Notes under the pieces: generated by a model
Seen by the model: only the letters and a program-made list of their open reading frames with translations
Database searches by the model: none
Told to the model about the DNA's origin: nothing
Source: Tannerellaceae bacterium
GTDB taxonomy: Bacteria > Bacteroidota > Bacteroidia > Bacteroidales > Tannerellaceae
Length of the DNA stretch: 61,479 bases
Direction: 5' to 3'
Assembly (NCBI GenBank): GCA_031259845.1
Contig: JAIRKZ010000006.1
Location: 1 to 61,479 of the forward strand
Part shown: piece after piece, positions 43,201-50,679 of the stretch
Layout: every line of letters begins with the position of its first letter
Numbering within the stretch: the first letter of the stretch is position 1
Translations under genes and position numbers: made by a program

Positions 43201-44703
43201 GTTCGGATCGTCAATACTGATAATCCCATCATAACCGTTTCGCTGGAAATTGCCTGATAACTGAAGGTTTTCATACCGGTAATTCTTATAATCGAACTCG
43301 CTTGCCTCTGCTTTTACATTCCCGGAAAAATGTCCTCCGACCGGCCTTTTCGCATCAATGGAGATTTTAAACCGGGCAATCCCATAAGGGTTATCTTCAT
43401 TAAAAAGGTCGCTAATCAGTAATTCGGAGGTAGAAACAGTCCCTCGCAAATAAGCAGCGATATTTTTATCCGGGTTACTTCCAAATAAAACATCCGTTTC
43501 AACAGACCCTATAGCCGACGATAATTTACCATAAGCCACCAGATTGTCGAAGAAACCCGATATTTCGCCTGTAAAATTAATTGTTCCCAGCCGGTGAACC
43601 AGTTCCGGCAAGGCAACAGGGTCTTTACTGAAATTATTCAGCAGGCCGGTTAATCCTTCATTGGTTATATACATTTTATTTACCTCTCCCAACAGATAGG
43701 CTTCCTGCGGATGCGTTATGCCTTTCAGCGACATTTTCCCGATAAAAAGCATCTTCTCCATATAGTTAAGGGTGAGCCGTTTCAGGTCTATATCATTAAC
43801 AAATCCGGATGCTTCGGCGGATAATTCTACATAATCGACAAAATTTTCGAATGCAGGGATGAAGCAGGAGAGTTCCTTTAAATAAATATGCGAAGGAGCT
43901 ATATCAAGCGTAACAGGCGCTTTATTCAAAAAACTTTCCAAATCCGTTACCTCTGCAATATTGATGTGGGCGCGGCCTATCTTCAAATCGGTCTTCGGAA
44001 GTTTAACCTGAAAATTTTGTATAAAAACGCTATCCCTGTTTCCTACGATATTCAGCGACAGCTTCTCCAGATTAAAACCGGAGGCTTCTGTAAAACTCAT
44101 CTTTTTGATAAAAGCGTTCAGGCTGTCTTCATTAAAAGCTCTCAATGTTATTTTGGCGCTAATATCTTTTATGTCTACATGTTTAGCGTTAAACCCGTCA
44201 GGAGTAGCCGGTTCATCCTGTACATCGTATGTAAAACGACCCTTTCTTAGTAAGATAGAATTAAACTGCAAGTCAATAGCCGGCGATTGCTTCGCGGTAT
44301 CCCTGCTTGCAAAAGCATCAATTACAAATTGAAGGTTTAGTTTATCGCCGGGCGTGCGTTTCTTCAGGTTCAGGGAGAAGCCCAGGAGGCGGGCCGTTGT
44401 AAATACAAACTTTCCTTTCAGCAAAGGGAATGGCTTAAATTCGGCAGTAACATGATTCGCTTCAAATAACGTATTGCCTTCCTCGTCTTCCAGATAGAGG
44501 CTGTCTAATGCCAAACGGTTAAACCATTCGATATCTACTTTACCTATGCGGACAGGCACATTCAGACGATTGGATAATTCCGTCGTAACTATGCCCGTCA
44601 CCTTTCGTTGAATGAATGGAATGTTTAATAAAATAACGGGAATAGCATAGAAAATCCAAAAGACAGTAAACAGTATTACAACTATGTATTTTAACCCTTT
44701 AAT
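40228..44703 (-). CDS. TamB-family translocation and assembly module protein
   Basis: This is a very long (about 1490 residues) AsmA/TamB-like protein thought to bridge inner and outer membranes for lipid or protein transport. The body is repeated beta structure, and the C-terminal DUF490 region includes IKGAGSGRLQIDYGTKSDLRMYG, the FKIRDGSTVHFNGNPFNATI segment, and ALLPGSNEDLERTVKSYV-like sequence. The first conventional start (GTG 44601) begins after the expected inner-membrane anchor. The open frame continues upstream through KYIVVILFTVFWIFYAIPVI, up to a stop at 44713-44715, with no ATG, GTG or TTG. I therefore placed the start provisionally at ATT 44703, at the edge of the anchor. The predicted transcript start lies within 20 nt. 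Confidence 0.8.
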   Translation of the reverse strand: MKGLKYIVVILFTVFWIFYAIPVILLNIPFIQRKVTGIVTTELSNRLNVPVRIGKVDIEWFNRLALDSLYLEDEEGNTLFEANHVTAEFKPFPLLKGKFVFTTARLLGFSLNLKKRTPGDKLNLQFVIDAFASRDTAKQSPAIDLQFNSILLRKGRFTYDVQDEPATPDGFNAKHVDIKDISAKITLRAFNEDSLNAFIKKMSFTEASGFNLEKLSLNIVGNRDSVFIQNFQVKLPKTDLKIGRAHINIAEVTDLESFLNKAPVTLDIAPSHIYLKELSCFIPAFENFVDYVELSAEASGFVNDIDLKRLTLNYMEKMLFIGKMSLKGITHPQEAYLLGEVNKMYITNEGLTGLLNNFSKDPVALPELVHRLGTINFTGEISGFFDNLVAYGKLSSAIGSVETDVLFGSNPDKNIAAYLRGTVSTSELLISDLFNEDNPYGIARFKISIDAKRPVGGHFSGNVKAEASEFDYKNYRYENLQLSGNFQRNGYDGIISIDDPNGSLYAKGMFRTKGKNSIFNFTANLAHFRPDNLNLTDKYESPEISASLKADFTGDNIDNVEGSVTIDSLAIHTAPSDFFLKQLRVEASGGPENKLLTISSDVVNGEVKGVYSFSTLLPSLFRTLNGYLPALIEATTQKQEVKENNFRLQLFLENTETLSNTLKLPFTVLSKGHITGAYNNLDNKFSMEVFLPHFMLSGMMFESFNLKCENPSDWVDLQLKVTNYNKKGLWNNLGLKANAQDNKITASLDWANNKERRFESSITTSAFFIKDENENGKKSLRTEIGIDEGSLIINDSIWHVEQAGITAIDNRIDISNFYVSHDTQYVRLDGTISKNPLDVLVLDLNDIELSSVFDIINSPALQFGGLATGIFNISSLYGNRILKTDNFEVEHFSFNQVDLGRLNLYSEWDDARQGILMRGSIYANDTTYTGVNGYIFPVGAKAGLSLQFGAHGINLSFLHPFMDNIATRIEGRGWGDIRLHGPFKELNVEGRAFVEGGGIGIGVLNTFYTFSDSIIMDARSLNIKNATVYDRFGNTGTVNLTLHHKHFKELDFLVDIFANNILVYDATQKHNPLIYGTVFGSGEARITGNEQIVNLDVSMANAPKTAVSLDFMSNSSAEDYNFITFVSKDSLLHPNAGSTKKEQRYNPSALTDEGAEVRISLNLDVNPNAAIELIMDPASGDKIKGAGSGRLQIDYGTKSDLRMYGTFHILQGDYNFSLQQLIHKNFKIRDGSTVHFNGNPFNATINIDATYNLTANIGDLDQSLLAESARTNIPVNCVLKLDGMLQNPAISFDIELPGSNEDLERTVKSYVNTEDMMTRQIVYLLVLNKFYTEDIYRTGRTNEFSAVTSAAISSQISGILSSITDKVQIGTNIRASQEGFNETEFEMLLSSQLLDNRLIFNGNFGYKSNPNVKNVFVGEFDIEYLLTRTGEIRLKAYNHANDMYRYLKQSLTTQGIGIMYKKDFSSFSELFRRRRRTLIVEPTDIPPASPE

Positions 44704-44725
44704 CTCTTTACGCTATTTTTACACA

Positions 44726-44733
44726 CAAAACTA
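44726..44733 (-). promoter_or_regulatory. -7 box TAGTTTTG of the TamB gene
   Basis: CAAAACTA on the plus strand gives TAGTTTTG on the minus strand. Transcription would begin near 44719, almost at the first possible codons of the extended reading frame, so the mRNA would be nearly leaderless. Confidence 0.45.
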
Positions 44734-44797
44734 CAACAATATCATCATAGATTTCGTTATTTTGCATAAAAAAACCAGGTAAACAAGTAACTAATCA

Positions 44798-45817
44798 ATG
44801 AGTATAACGATTTTAGGTATAGAATCATCCTGCGACGATACATCCGCTTCAGTAATCCGGGACTGTGTTATGCTGTCGAATGTAATTGCCGGCCAGGCTG
44901 TGCATGAAGCGTATGGCGGCGTTGTGCCGGAACTGGCGTCGAGGGCTCACCAGCAAAATATTATCCCGGTAGTTGCCGAAGCGCTGAAACGTGCGGATAT
45001 AGACAAATCAGAAGTAAGCGCCGTCGCTTTCACGCGGGGGCCGGGGCTGATGGGGTCATTACTTGTCGGCACGTCGTTTGCGAAAGGCTTATCAGCCTCG
45101 CTGGAAATCCCAATGATAGCCGTAAATCATCTTCAGGCACATGTTTTAGCGCATTTCATCAAACAAACGCCGGAAGATACCCGTCATCCGTCTTTCCCTT
45201 TTCTCTGCTTATTGGTTTCCGGCGGAAACTCCCAGATTATCAAAGTAAACACCTATGATGATATGGAAGTGATAGGCCAGACAATAGACGACGCCGCCGG
45301 TGAAGCCTTTGATAAATGCGCCAAAGTAATGGGATTGGGTTATCCGGGCGGGCCTGTGGTAAACAAACTTGCCAATGAAGGAAATCCGAAAGCTTTTACG
45401 TTCAGCAAGCCGCGTATGGCCGGCTATGATTATAGTTTCAGCGGATTAAAAACCTCGTTCCTGTACACCTTGCGCGACAGGCTTAAGGAGGATGCTGATT
45501 TTATAGAAAAAAACAAACAAGACTTATGCGCCTCTTTACAGGCAACAGTCGTTGATATTCTGATGGACAAGCTGCTGAAAGCGTCGAAAGATTTAAAAAT
45601 AAAAGAAATTGCCGTTGCCGGAGGCGTATCGGCCAATACCGGATTACGCGAGGCTTTTCACAACTATGCCGAACGATACGGTTGGGCAATCCATATCCCC
45701 CCCTTTGCTTTTACAACAGACAATGCCGCCATGGTAGCTATTTCCGGCTATTATAAATATGTGAAACAAGAATTTTGCACCATGGATACCGTTCCATTTT
45801 CAAGGGTAGTGATTTAA
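44798..45817 (+). CDS. tsaD: tRNA N6-adenosine threonylcarbamoyltransferase
   Basis: TsaD transfers the threonylcarbamoyl group to adenine 37 of ANN-decoding tRNAs. The product has 339 residues. Landmarks are GIESSCDDTSASV (about 6-18), the metal-binding HLQAHVLAH (HxxxH, about 108-116), LLVSGGNSQI, GQTIDDAAGEAFDKCAK and VAGGVSANTGLR. It is essential in most bacteria. It is divergent from the TamB gene and 3 nt upstream of cinA. Confidence 0.95.
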   Translation: MSITILGIESSCDDTSASVIRDCVMLSNVIAGQAVHEAYGGVVPELASRAHQQNIIPVVAEALKRADIDKSEVSAVAFTRGPGLMGSLLVGTSFAKGLSASLEIPMIAVNHLQAHVLAHFIKQTPEDTRHPSFPFLCLLVSGGNSQIIKVNTYDDMEVIGQTIDDAAGEAFDKCAKVMGLGYPGGPVVNKLANEGNPKAFTFSKPRMAGYDYSFSGLKTSFLYTLRDRLKEDADFIEKNKQDLCASLQATVVDILMDKLLKASKDLKIKEIAVAGGVSANTGLREAFHNYAERYGWAIHIPPFAFTTDNAAMVAISGYYKYVKQEFCTMDTVPFSRVVI

Positions 45818-45820
45818 TCG

Positions 45821-47065
45821 ATGAACGTACAAATAATAACAATAGGCGACGAACTGCTCATTGGGCAGGTAGTGGATACCAACTCCGCCTGGATGGGGCA
45901 GGAATTAGGCAAAGCCGGATTTCAGGTTATCCGGCGAACTGCCGTAGGAGATGTGGCAAAAGATATACTGGAAGCAATTGATGCGGCCATGAACCGTGTA
46001 CAAGTGGTATTGCTAACGGGTGGTATCGGCCCTACCAAAGATGATATTACCCAAAAAACGCTATGCCGCTATTTTGACAGCGGGCTACATTTCTCCGAAG
46101 AAGTATATGAAAACATCCTGAATCTTTTCACTAAATCAGGAAGAACGATGAACGAACTGACCCGTAATCAGGCAATAGTCCCCGACAAATGTACGGTTAT
46201 CCAAAATAAGACAGGCACGGCTCCCTGTACCTGGTTTGAAAAAGACGGGAAAATACTCGTATCCACGCCCGGTGTTCCTTACGAAATGAAATGGCTGATG
46301 ACAAACGAGGTAATACCCCGTTTGAAAAAGAGATTTCACCAGGATATTTTTATCCGCCACAAAACCACCTGGGTAAGCAGATATACCGAATCAATGCTGG
46401 CTATGCAACTTTCCGAATTTGAAGAGCAATTGCCTTCCTTCGTTAAATTAGCTTACCTCCCCCAGCCGGGGCTTATCCGTTTGCGCTTATCCGCTTACGG
46501 AAGCAGTGAACAAGAATCGGAACAGGCCATAACAGAACAAAATAAAAAGCTGCATAAGCTGATAGCCGGACATATTCTGGCCGAAGAAGATAAAGCAATA
46601 GAGGAACAAATCGGGGAAGCCCTGCTTGCCAAAAGCCTGACAATGGGAACAGCCGAAAGTTGCACAGGAGGACGAATCGCCGGTATGCTGACGTCTATTC
46701 CGGGTAGTTCGCGCTATTTTACGGGCAGCATCGTTTCATACAGCAACGATGTCAAACGCTATATGTTGGGAGTATCCCACGAAGATTTATCCCGGTATGG
46801 AGCCGTAAGCCAAGCGGTTGCAGAGCAAATGTCAGTAGGCGCCATACGTGTATTGGGATGCGATTGCGCCGTTTCCACCTCCGGCATTGCCGGCCCGGAC
46901 GGGGGTACGCCCGAAAAACCTGTCGGAACTGTTTGGATAGCCGCCGCATACAAGGGAAAAGTCGTGTCCGAATGTCATCATTTCACAGGCGTCCGCGAGA
47001 TGAACATCGTACGCGCTTCCAACATGGCTTTACTGCTGCTGCTCGAACTTATTCGTAAAGCCTGA
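45821..47065 (+). CDS. cinA: CinA-family nicotinamide-nucleotide amidohydrolase
   Basis: The product has 414 residues and two domains. The N-terminal MoCF/COG1058 part (about 1-170) has ITIGDELLIGQVVDTNSAWM and TGGIGPTKDDITQKT. The C-terminal CinA domain (about 255-414) has the TAESCTGGRIAGMLT active-site region and VSTSGIAGPDGGTPEKPVGTVWIA. CinA recycles NMN to nicotinate mononucleotide in pyridine salvage. It overlaps the convergent mutarotase gene by 17 bp. Confidence 0.92.
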   Translation: MNVQIITIGDELLIGQVVDTNSAWMGQELGKAGFQVIRRTAVGDVAKDILEAIDAAMNRVQVVLLTGGIGPTKDDITQKTLCRYFDSGLHFSEEVYENILNLFTKSGRTMNELTRNQAIVPDKCTVIQNKTGTAPCTWFEKDGKILVSTPGVPYEMKWLMTNEVIPRLKKRFHQDIFIRHKTTWVSRYTESMLAMQLSEFEEQLPSFVKLAYLPQPGLIRLRLSAYGSSEQESEQAITEQNKKLHKLIAGHILAEEDKAIEEQIGEALLAKSLTMGTAESCTGGRIAGMLTSIPGSSRYFTGSIVSYSNDVKRYMLGVSHEDLSRYGAVSQAVAEQMSVGAIRVLGCDCAVSTSGIAGPDGGTPEKPVGTVWIAAAYKGKVVSECHHFTGVREMNIVRASNMALLLLLELIRKA

Positions 47066-47438
47066 AAATCCGTTCCATCAACTGCCATTTTTCAGCAGAG
47101 CCGGCTTTAGGGTCGGCTACCTGAAAAACAGACATCCTTTCTTCCCATTCATCCTGCCGGGGCAAACCCGCCAACTTCCCGAAAGCCGTATTCCATTCAA
47201 AATCCAGGGGCGTTTCTACAATCATAAACAAACGAGTGTTTATAAGATATATTTCCATTTCCAGAATACCCACGCTACGAATCCCTTCGCGTATTTCAGG
47301 CCAGGATTCCTCCTCGCTGTGATACTTCTTATACAATTCAATCAGTTTGGGATCATCCTTCAAATCCAGCGTCTGACAGTAACGCTTGGTAGGAAAATCA
47401 ACTTGTTTGGTTCGATACCCGGTCGTTTTTGTTTCCAT
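47049..47438 (-). CDS. L-rhamnose mutarotase-family protein
   Basis: The product has 129 residues of the RhaM/DUF718 dimeric alpha-beta barrel type. Recognisable features are RYCQTLDLKDDPKLIELYKKYHS (with the catalytic His), WPEIREGIRSVGILEMEIYLI and LFMIVETPLDFEW. True RhaM interconverts rhamnose anomers. No rhamnose genes are linked, so another sugar, such as fucose, is possible. Confidence 0.85.
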   Translation of the reverse strand: METKTTGYRTKQVDFPTKRYCQTLDLKDDPKLIELYKKYHSEEESWPEIREGIRSVGILEMEIYLINTRLFMIVETPLDFEWNTAFGKLAGLPRQDEWEERMSVFQVADPKAGSAEKWQLMERIFRLYE

Positions 47439-47470
47439 ATCTTATCTTTCTTTTTCTGAATACTATTTTG

Positions 47471-47543
47471 CCGGCAAATTTAATGAATATTTTTAATTCC
47501 GGGCAGAACATGCCTGCTTACCGGATTTTACTAAATTTGCCGG
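47471..47543. promoter_or_regulatory. Symmetrical divergent promoters
   Basis: The minus-strand -7 box TAAATTTG (47482-47475) and plus-strand -7 box TAAATTTG (47532-47539) sit within a perfect 12-bp inverted repeat (CCGGCAAATTTA at 47471-47482 and its complement at 47532-47543). They drive the mutarotase and GrpB genes respectively. Confidence 0.55.
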
Positions 47544-47564
47544 TGAAAATAAAATCCCTTTGGC

Positions 47565-48179
47565 ATGAAAAGTGAAAATGGAGACAAACAAAATAATTTC
47601 GACAACTTGACGGCCGGGCAAATCGGGACACTTTTCCCAATACAAATTGTACCTTACAACCCTGAATGGAAAGCGCACTTCGAACAGGAAAAGGTATTGC
47701 TTACAGAAGTATTAGGGGAATATATGCCCCTTCATATTGAGCACTTCGGCAGTACTTCGGTTGAAGGACTTGCCGCAAAACCTACCATTGATATATTAGT
47801 TGAGACATCGAATTTAAGCGATGAGATAAAGAGGGTTATAACCAAAAAGCTGGGAACAATTGGCTATGGAAATATGTACAATGCCGAAAAGGAAACCAAA
47901 ATGACTTTTGGCAAGGGATATGATGAGAATTACATTTCTGCAAAAACCTATCATGTACATATTCGCAAAAAGGGTAATTTGCCGCAAGACGAAATATATT
48001 TCCGTGATTATTTGCGTCAACATGCGGATGTTCGCAATGAGTACGCAAAATTGAAATACGCATTAGCCGAAAAACACCGGTTTAATCGTGAAGATTACAC
48101 GCAGGCAAAAACAGCATTTATCTTGAAAGTTATGAATACAAGAACACCTGGCGGAAACCCAGGCTCCCTTTCCGGATAA
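47565..48179 (+). CDS. GrpB-family (UPF0157) nucleotidyltransferase-like protein
   Basis: The product has 204 residues. The GrpB domain spans about 18-190: IQIVPYNPEWKAHFEQEK, LHIEHFGSTSVEGLAAKPTIDILVE (a nucleotidyltransferase-like GS and DxD-like site), YHVHIRKKGN, and the RDYLRQHADVRNEYAKLKYALA motif. The cellular role of the family is unclear. The last dozen residues (TRTPGGNPGSLSG) look unlike the family and run toward the dispersed repeat. It has its own promoter. Confidence 0.85.
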   Translation: MKSENGDKQNNFDNLTAGQIGTLFPIQIVPYNPEWKAHFEQEKVLLTEVLGEYMPLHIEHFGSTSVEGLAAKPTIDILVETSNLSDEIKRVITKKLGTIGYGNMYNAEKETKMTFGKGYDENYISAKTYHVHIRKKGNLPQDEIYFRDYLRQHADVRNEYAKLKYALAEKHRFNREDYTQAKTAFILKVMNTRTPGGNPGSLSG

Positions 48180-48202
48180 AAATTACACTGGCGCATCAGG
48201 TA

Positions 48203-48313
48203 CATTTTGCTATTTTGTCACTTTATCATTTCACCCCCTCCCTGCCTCGCTTATTTGTACCCCAATCCAGGATAACCTCCCAAAACACGCTGCATTTGGC
48301 GCTTGCCTTTTGA
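48203..48313 (+). repeat. Dispersed 111-bp intergenic repeat, copy B
   Basis: This is the partner of copy A at 6-116, in the opposite orientation, with 111 aligned columns and no gaps. It begins 24 nt after the GrpB stop. The GC-rich middle present in copy A is replaced by less structured sequence, while both flanks are well kept. Confidence 0.7.
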
Positions 48314-48784
48314 TAAAACAACGCAAAAAGAAAGGAAACGCTCACTATATGCGCGCCAATGAATCTTACAGTGAAGTAAAATAAAGCAAAAAGCAGCTGT
48401 TTGCTATTGGTAAAAGCATCGTATTCTCTTCTTCAAGTCTTCGCAGTATTTTCCCGCGCCTTTGGGTAAAATAGCTGGAAACGGCTCATTTGATTACGAC
48501 GACAATCAAAATCGTCCGCAGATTCCTCCCCTGTCTGTATAAAATGTCCGTTAGCTGAAAACGTCAATTCCTTAAAATCTGTCAGCCGGAAAACCTTAAC
48601 GGTAGCATATTGTAAAAACGGACTGACGTCTCTTTCACCCGACAGGATCGGGAAAACACACATCAGGCTGAGCATTTGAAAAAACAATTATATTAAATAT
48701 TAATACGATTCCTGTTTAATCCATTAATTAATTATTATATTTGTCCGTGTATTGATAACTCATAACTTTTAAATCAATCCGGAC
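48314..48784. other. Intergenic DNA, no supported gene
   Basis: About 470 bp. A minus-strand frame at 48433-48687 (84 residues) matches nothing I know and has no promoter. Near the right end lies the promoter for the next gene, a -7 box TATATTTG at 48736-48743. Confidence 0.5.
48736..48743 (+). promoter_or_regulatory. -7 box TATATTTG of the lysine-rich protein gene
   Basis: TATATTTG lies 41 nt upstream of ATG 48785. Confidence 0.5.
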
Positions 48785-49363
48785 ATGGCAGCAGACAAAA
48801 AAGCAATCGATTTTGGGAAAATAAAACGTTATATAAGCAATAGAACCGCAGAATTTTATATTGAGACATTAGAAGGCGAAGAAAAAGAGAGCTTCAAATC
48901 TGTTATTAAATATATAGACAATACCAGAAGAACAAAAGATTTAACCAGGCAATACGATGTTAAGGAACTTGAACGCATAAAAAATAAATTAAACGACTTT
49001 TCCCCCACACGCGAACAGCAATCCCTTATCAACGCTATCAACCGCGAGAGAAAGGAAGAAAACAACAGAATAAAGAAATCGAGGGTAAAGCGCAAAGTAA
49101 TCCCACCCCCGGTAGTTGAGCGAACGCCTTACGAGAAAGTATCGAAAGCTTTCTGGAACCTCAAAACCATCCTGGAAGAAGACGGTAAATTCCTTGGCTC
49201 CAAAGAAATAGAAGTGGTAAAGAAGAATTTGATTATCTTAGCCAATAATACGGACGTAATACTTCAGGAACGTATTAAGTTTGAGATACAACAGGCATAT
49301 AAACAAGCGGAAGAGATTAAGCAACAAATAGAAAAGCTTAACACAAAAATTAAAAAGCAATAA
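48785..49363 (+). CDS. Lysine-rich coiled-coil protein of unknown function
   Basis: The product has 192 residues and I do not recognise it. It has no signal peptide or membrane segment. It is highly basic in the middle (NRIKKSRVKRKVI, about 97-110), with a short proline break (PPPVVERTP), and the C-terminal 50 residues form a heptad-like coiled coil ending in Lys-rich KLNTKIKKQ. A nucleic-acid-binding or structural cytoplasmic role is possible but unproven. It has its own promoter and lies 42 bp before the radical-SAM gene, which also has its own. Confidence 0.7.
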   Translation: MAADKKAIDFGKIKRYISNRTAEFYIETLEGEEKESFKSVIKYIDNTRRTKDLTRQYDVKELERIKNKLNDFSPTREQQSLINAINRERKEENNRIKKSRVKRKVIPPPVVERTPYEKVSKAFWNLKTILEEDGKFLGSKEIEVVKKNLIILANNTDVILQERIKFEIQQAYKQAEEIKQQIEKLNTKIKKQ

Positions 49364-49375
49364 AAACAAATGTCG

Positions 49376-49383
49376 TACTTTTG
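49376..49383 (+). promoter_or_regulatory. -7 box TACTTTTG of the radical-SAM gene
   Basis: TACTTTTG lies 22 nt upstream of ATG 49406, so the leader is short. Confidence 0.55.
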
Positions 49384-49405
49384 CCTGTTATATTGAATAA
49401 ATTGA

Positions 49406-50641
49406 ATGAATAAACGATATATCTCTCCTTTTGCCAAACCGGTTTATGTGATGTTGAAGCCCGTGGGTTCCGTCTGTAATCTGGCATGTGAGTATTGCTA
49501 TTACCTCGAGAAAGGGAAGCTGTATACGCAAGTGAAAAATCACATCATGACGGAGGAGTTACTGGAACGGTTCATCAGGGAATACCTGTCGAGCCAGACG
49601 ATGCAGCAGGCGCTATTCATCTGGCATGGAGGCGAAACGCTTATACGACCCCTCAGTTTCTACAAAAAGGCGCTGGAGCTTCAACGGAAGTATGCGCAAG
49701 GAAGGCAAATAGACAATTGCCTTCAAACAAACGGGACGTTGCTGAACGACGAATGGTGTCGTTTCTTTAAAGAGAATAATTTCCTTATCGGAATCTCTAT
49801 CGACGGGCCGCAGGAGTTTCATGACGAATACCGCAGGAACAGGCAGGGACTTCCGTCTTTCGTAAAGGTGATGAAAGGAATCCGCTTACTGAAAAAGTAC
49901 GAAGTGGAATACAATGCGATGGCTGTTGTAAATGATTATAATGTAGATTACCCATTGGAATTTTATAACTTCTTCAGGGAATTGGAATGTCGCTACATAC
50001 AGTTCGCCCCGGTTGTGGAACGTATCGGTTTGCATGCCGGCGGTACGGTTCTTACTGCGCCTGAACAACAGGATGCTACTATCCAATTGGCTCCTTTTTC
50101 TGTGGATGGGGAGAAATGGGGCGATTTCCTCTGCGCTATATTTGATGCGTGGCTGAAAAAGGATGTGGGCACATACTATATACAACTTTTTGACGCTACC
50201 CTGGCCAATTGGGCAGGCGAACAGCCGGGCATTTGCACCCTGGCGCGAACCTGCGGGCATGCCGGGGTAATGGAGTTCAACGGCGATGTATATGCCTGCG
50301 ACCATTATGTATTCCCCGAATACAAACTTGGTAACATCCATACAAAAACCATTACTGAAATGATGTATAGCCCTGCGCAGATGCAATTCGGTTCGGATAA
50401 GTCCGGCCGGTTACCTGTGCAATGCAAGGAATGCGATTATCTTTTCGCCTGCAACGGGGAATGTCCGAAAAACCGTTTCTTATATACGGCAACCGGCGAA
50501 GCAGGATTGAACTATCTTTGCAAAGGATACAAAAAGTTCTTCCACCATGTGGCGCCCTATATGGACTATATGAAGAAAGAACTGTTAGAGGGGCGCCCGC
50601 CCGCAAACGTTATGAAAGTAGCAGGACTGCTTTCTAATTAA
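49406..50641 (+). CDS. Radical-SAM/SPASM maturase of the anaerobic sulfatase-maturase family
   Basis: The product has 411 residues. The radical-SAM cluster motif is CNLACEYCYY (CxxxCxxC, about 24-33), with WHGGETLIRP as the SAM-binding GGE motif. The C-terminal SPASM domain has CTLARTCGHAG, DVYACDHYVFPEYKLGN and CKECDYLFACNGECPKNR, enough Cys for two auxiliary [4Fe-4S] clusters. Sulfatase maturases oxidise an active-site Cys or Ser to formylglycine. No sulfatase is encoded here, so it may act on enzymes elsewhere or on another peptide. Confidence 0.9.
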   Translation: MNKRYISPFAKPVYVMLKPVGSVCNLACEYCYYLEKGKLYTQVKNHIMTEELLERFIREYLSSQTMQQALFIWHGGETLIRPLSFYKKALELQRKYAQGRQIDNCLQTNGTLLNDEWCRFFKENNFLIGISIDGPQEFHDEYRRNRQGLPSFVKVMKGIRLLKKYEVEYNAMAVVNDYNVDYPLEFYNFFRELECRYIQFAPVVERIGLHAGGTVLTAPEQQDATIQLAPFSVDGEKWGDFLCAIFDAWLKKDVGTYYIQLFDATLANWAGEQPGICTLARTCGHAGVMEFNGDVYACDHYVFPEYKLGNIHTKTITEMMYSPAQMQFGSDKSGRLPVQCKECDYLFACNGECPKNRFLYTATGEAGLNYLCKGYKKFFHHVAPYMDYMKKELLEGRPPANVMKVAGLLSN

Positions 50642-50679
50642 CAAACCGGCATCTTTAAGATTGATTTAGTATATATAAT

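Noticed and set aside
48433-48687. 84-residue minus-strand frame in the gap after GrpB
   Set aside because: No family, promoter or neighbour supports it; the composition is ordinary for a chance frame.
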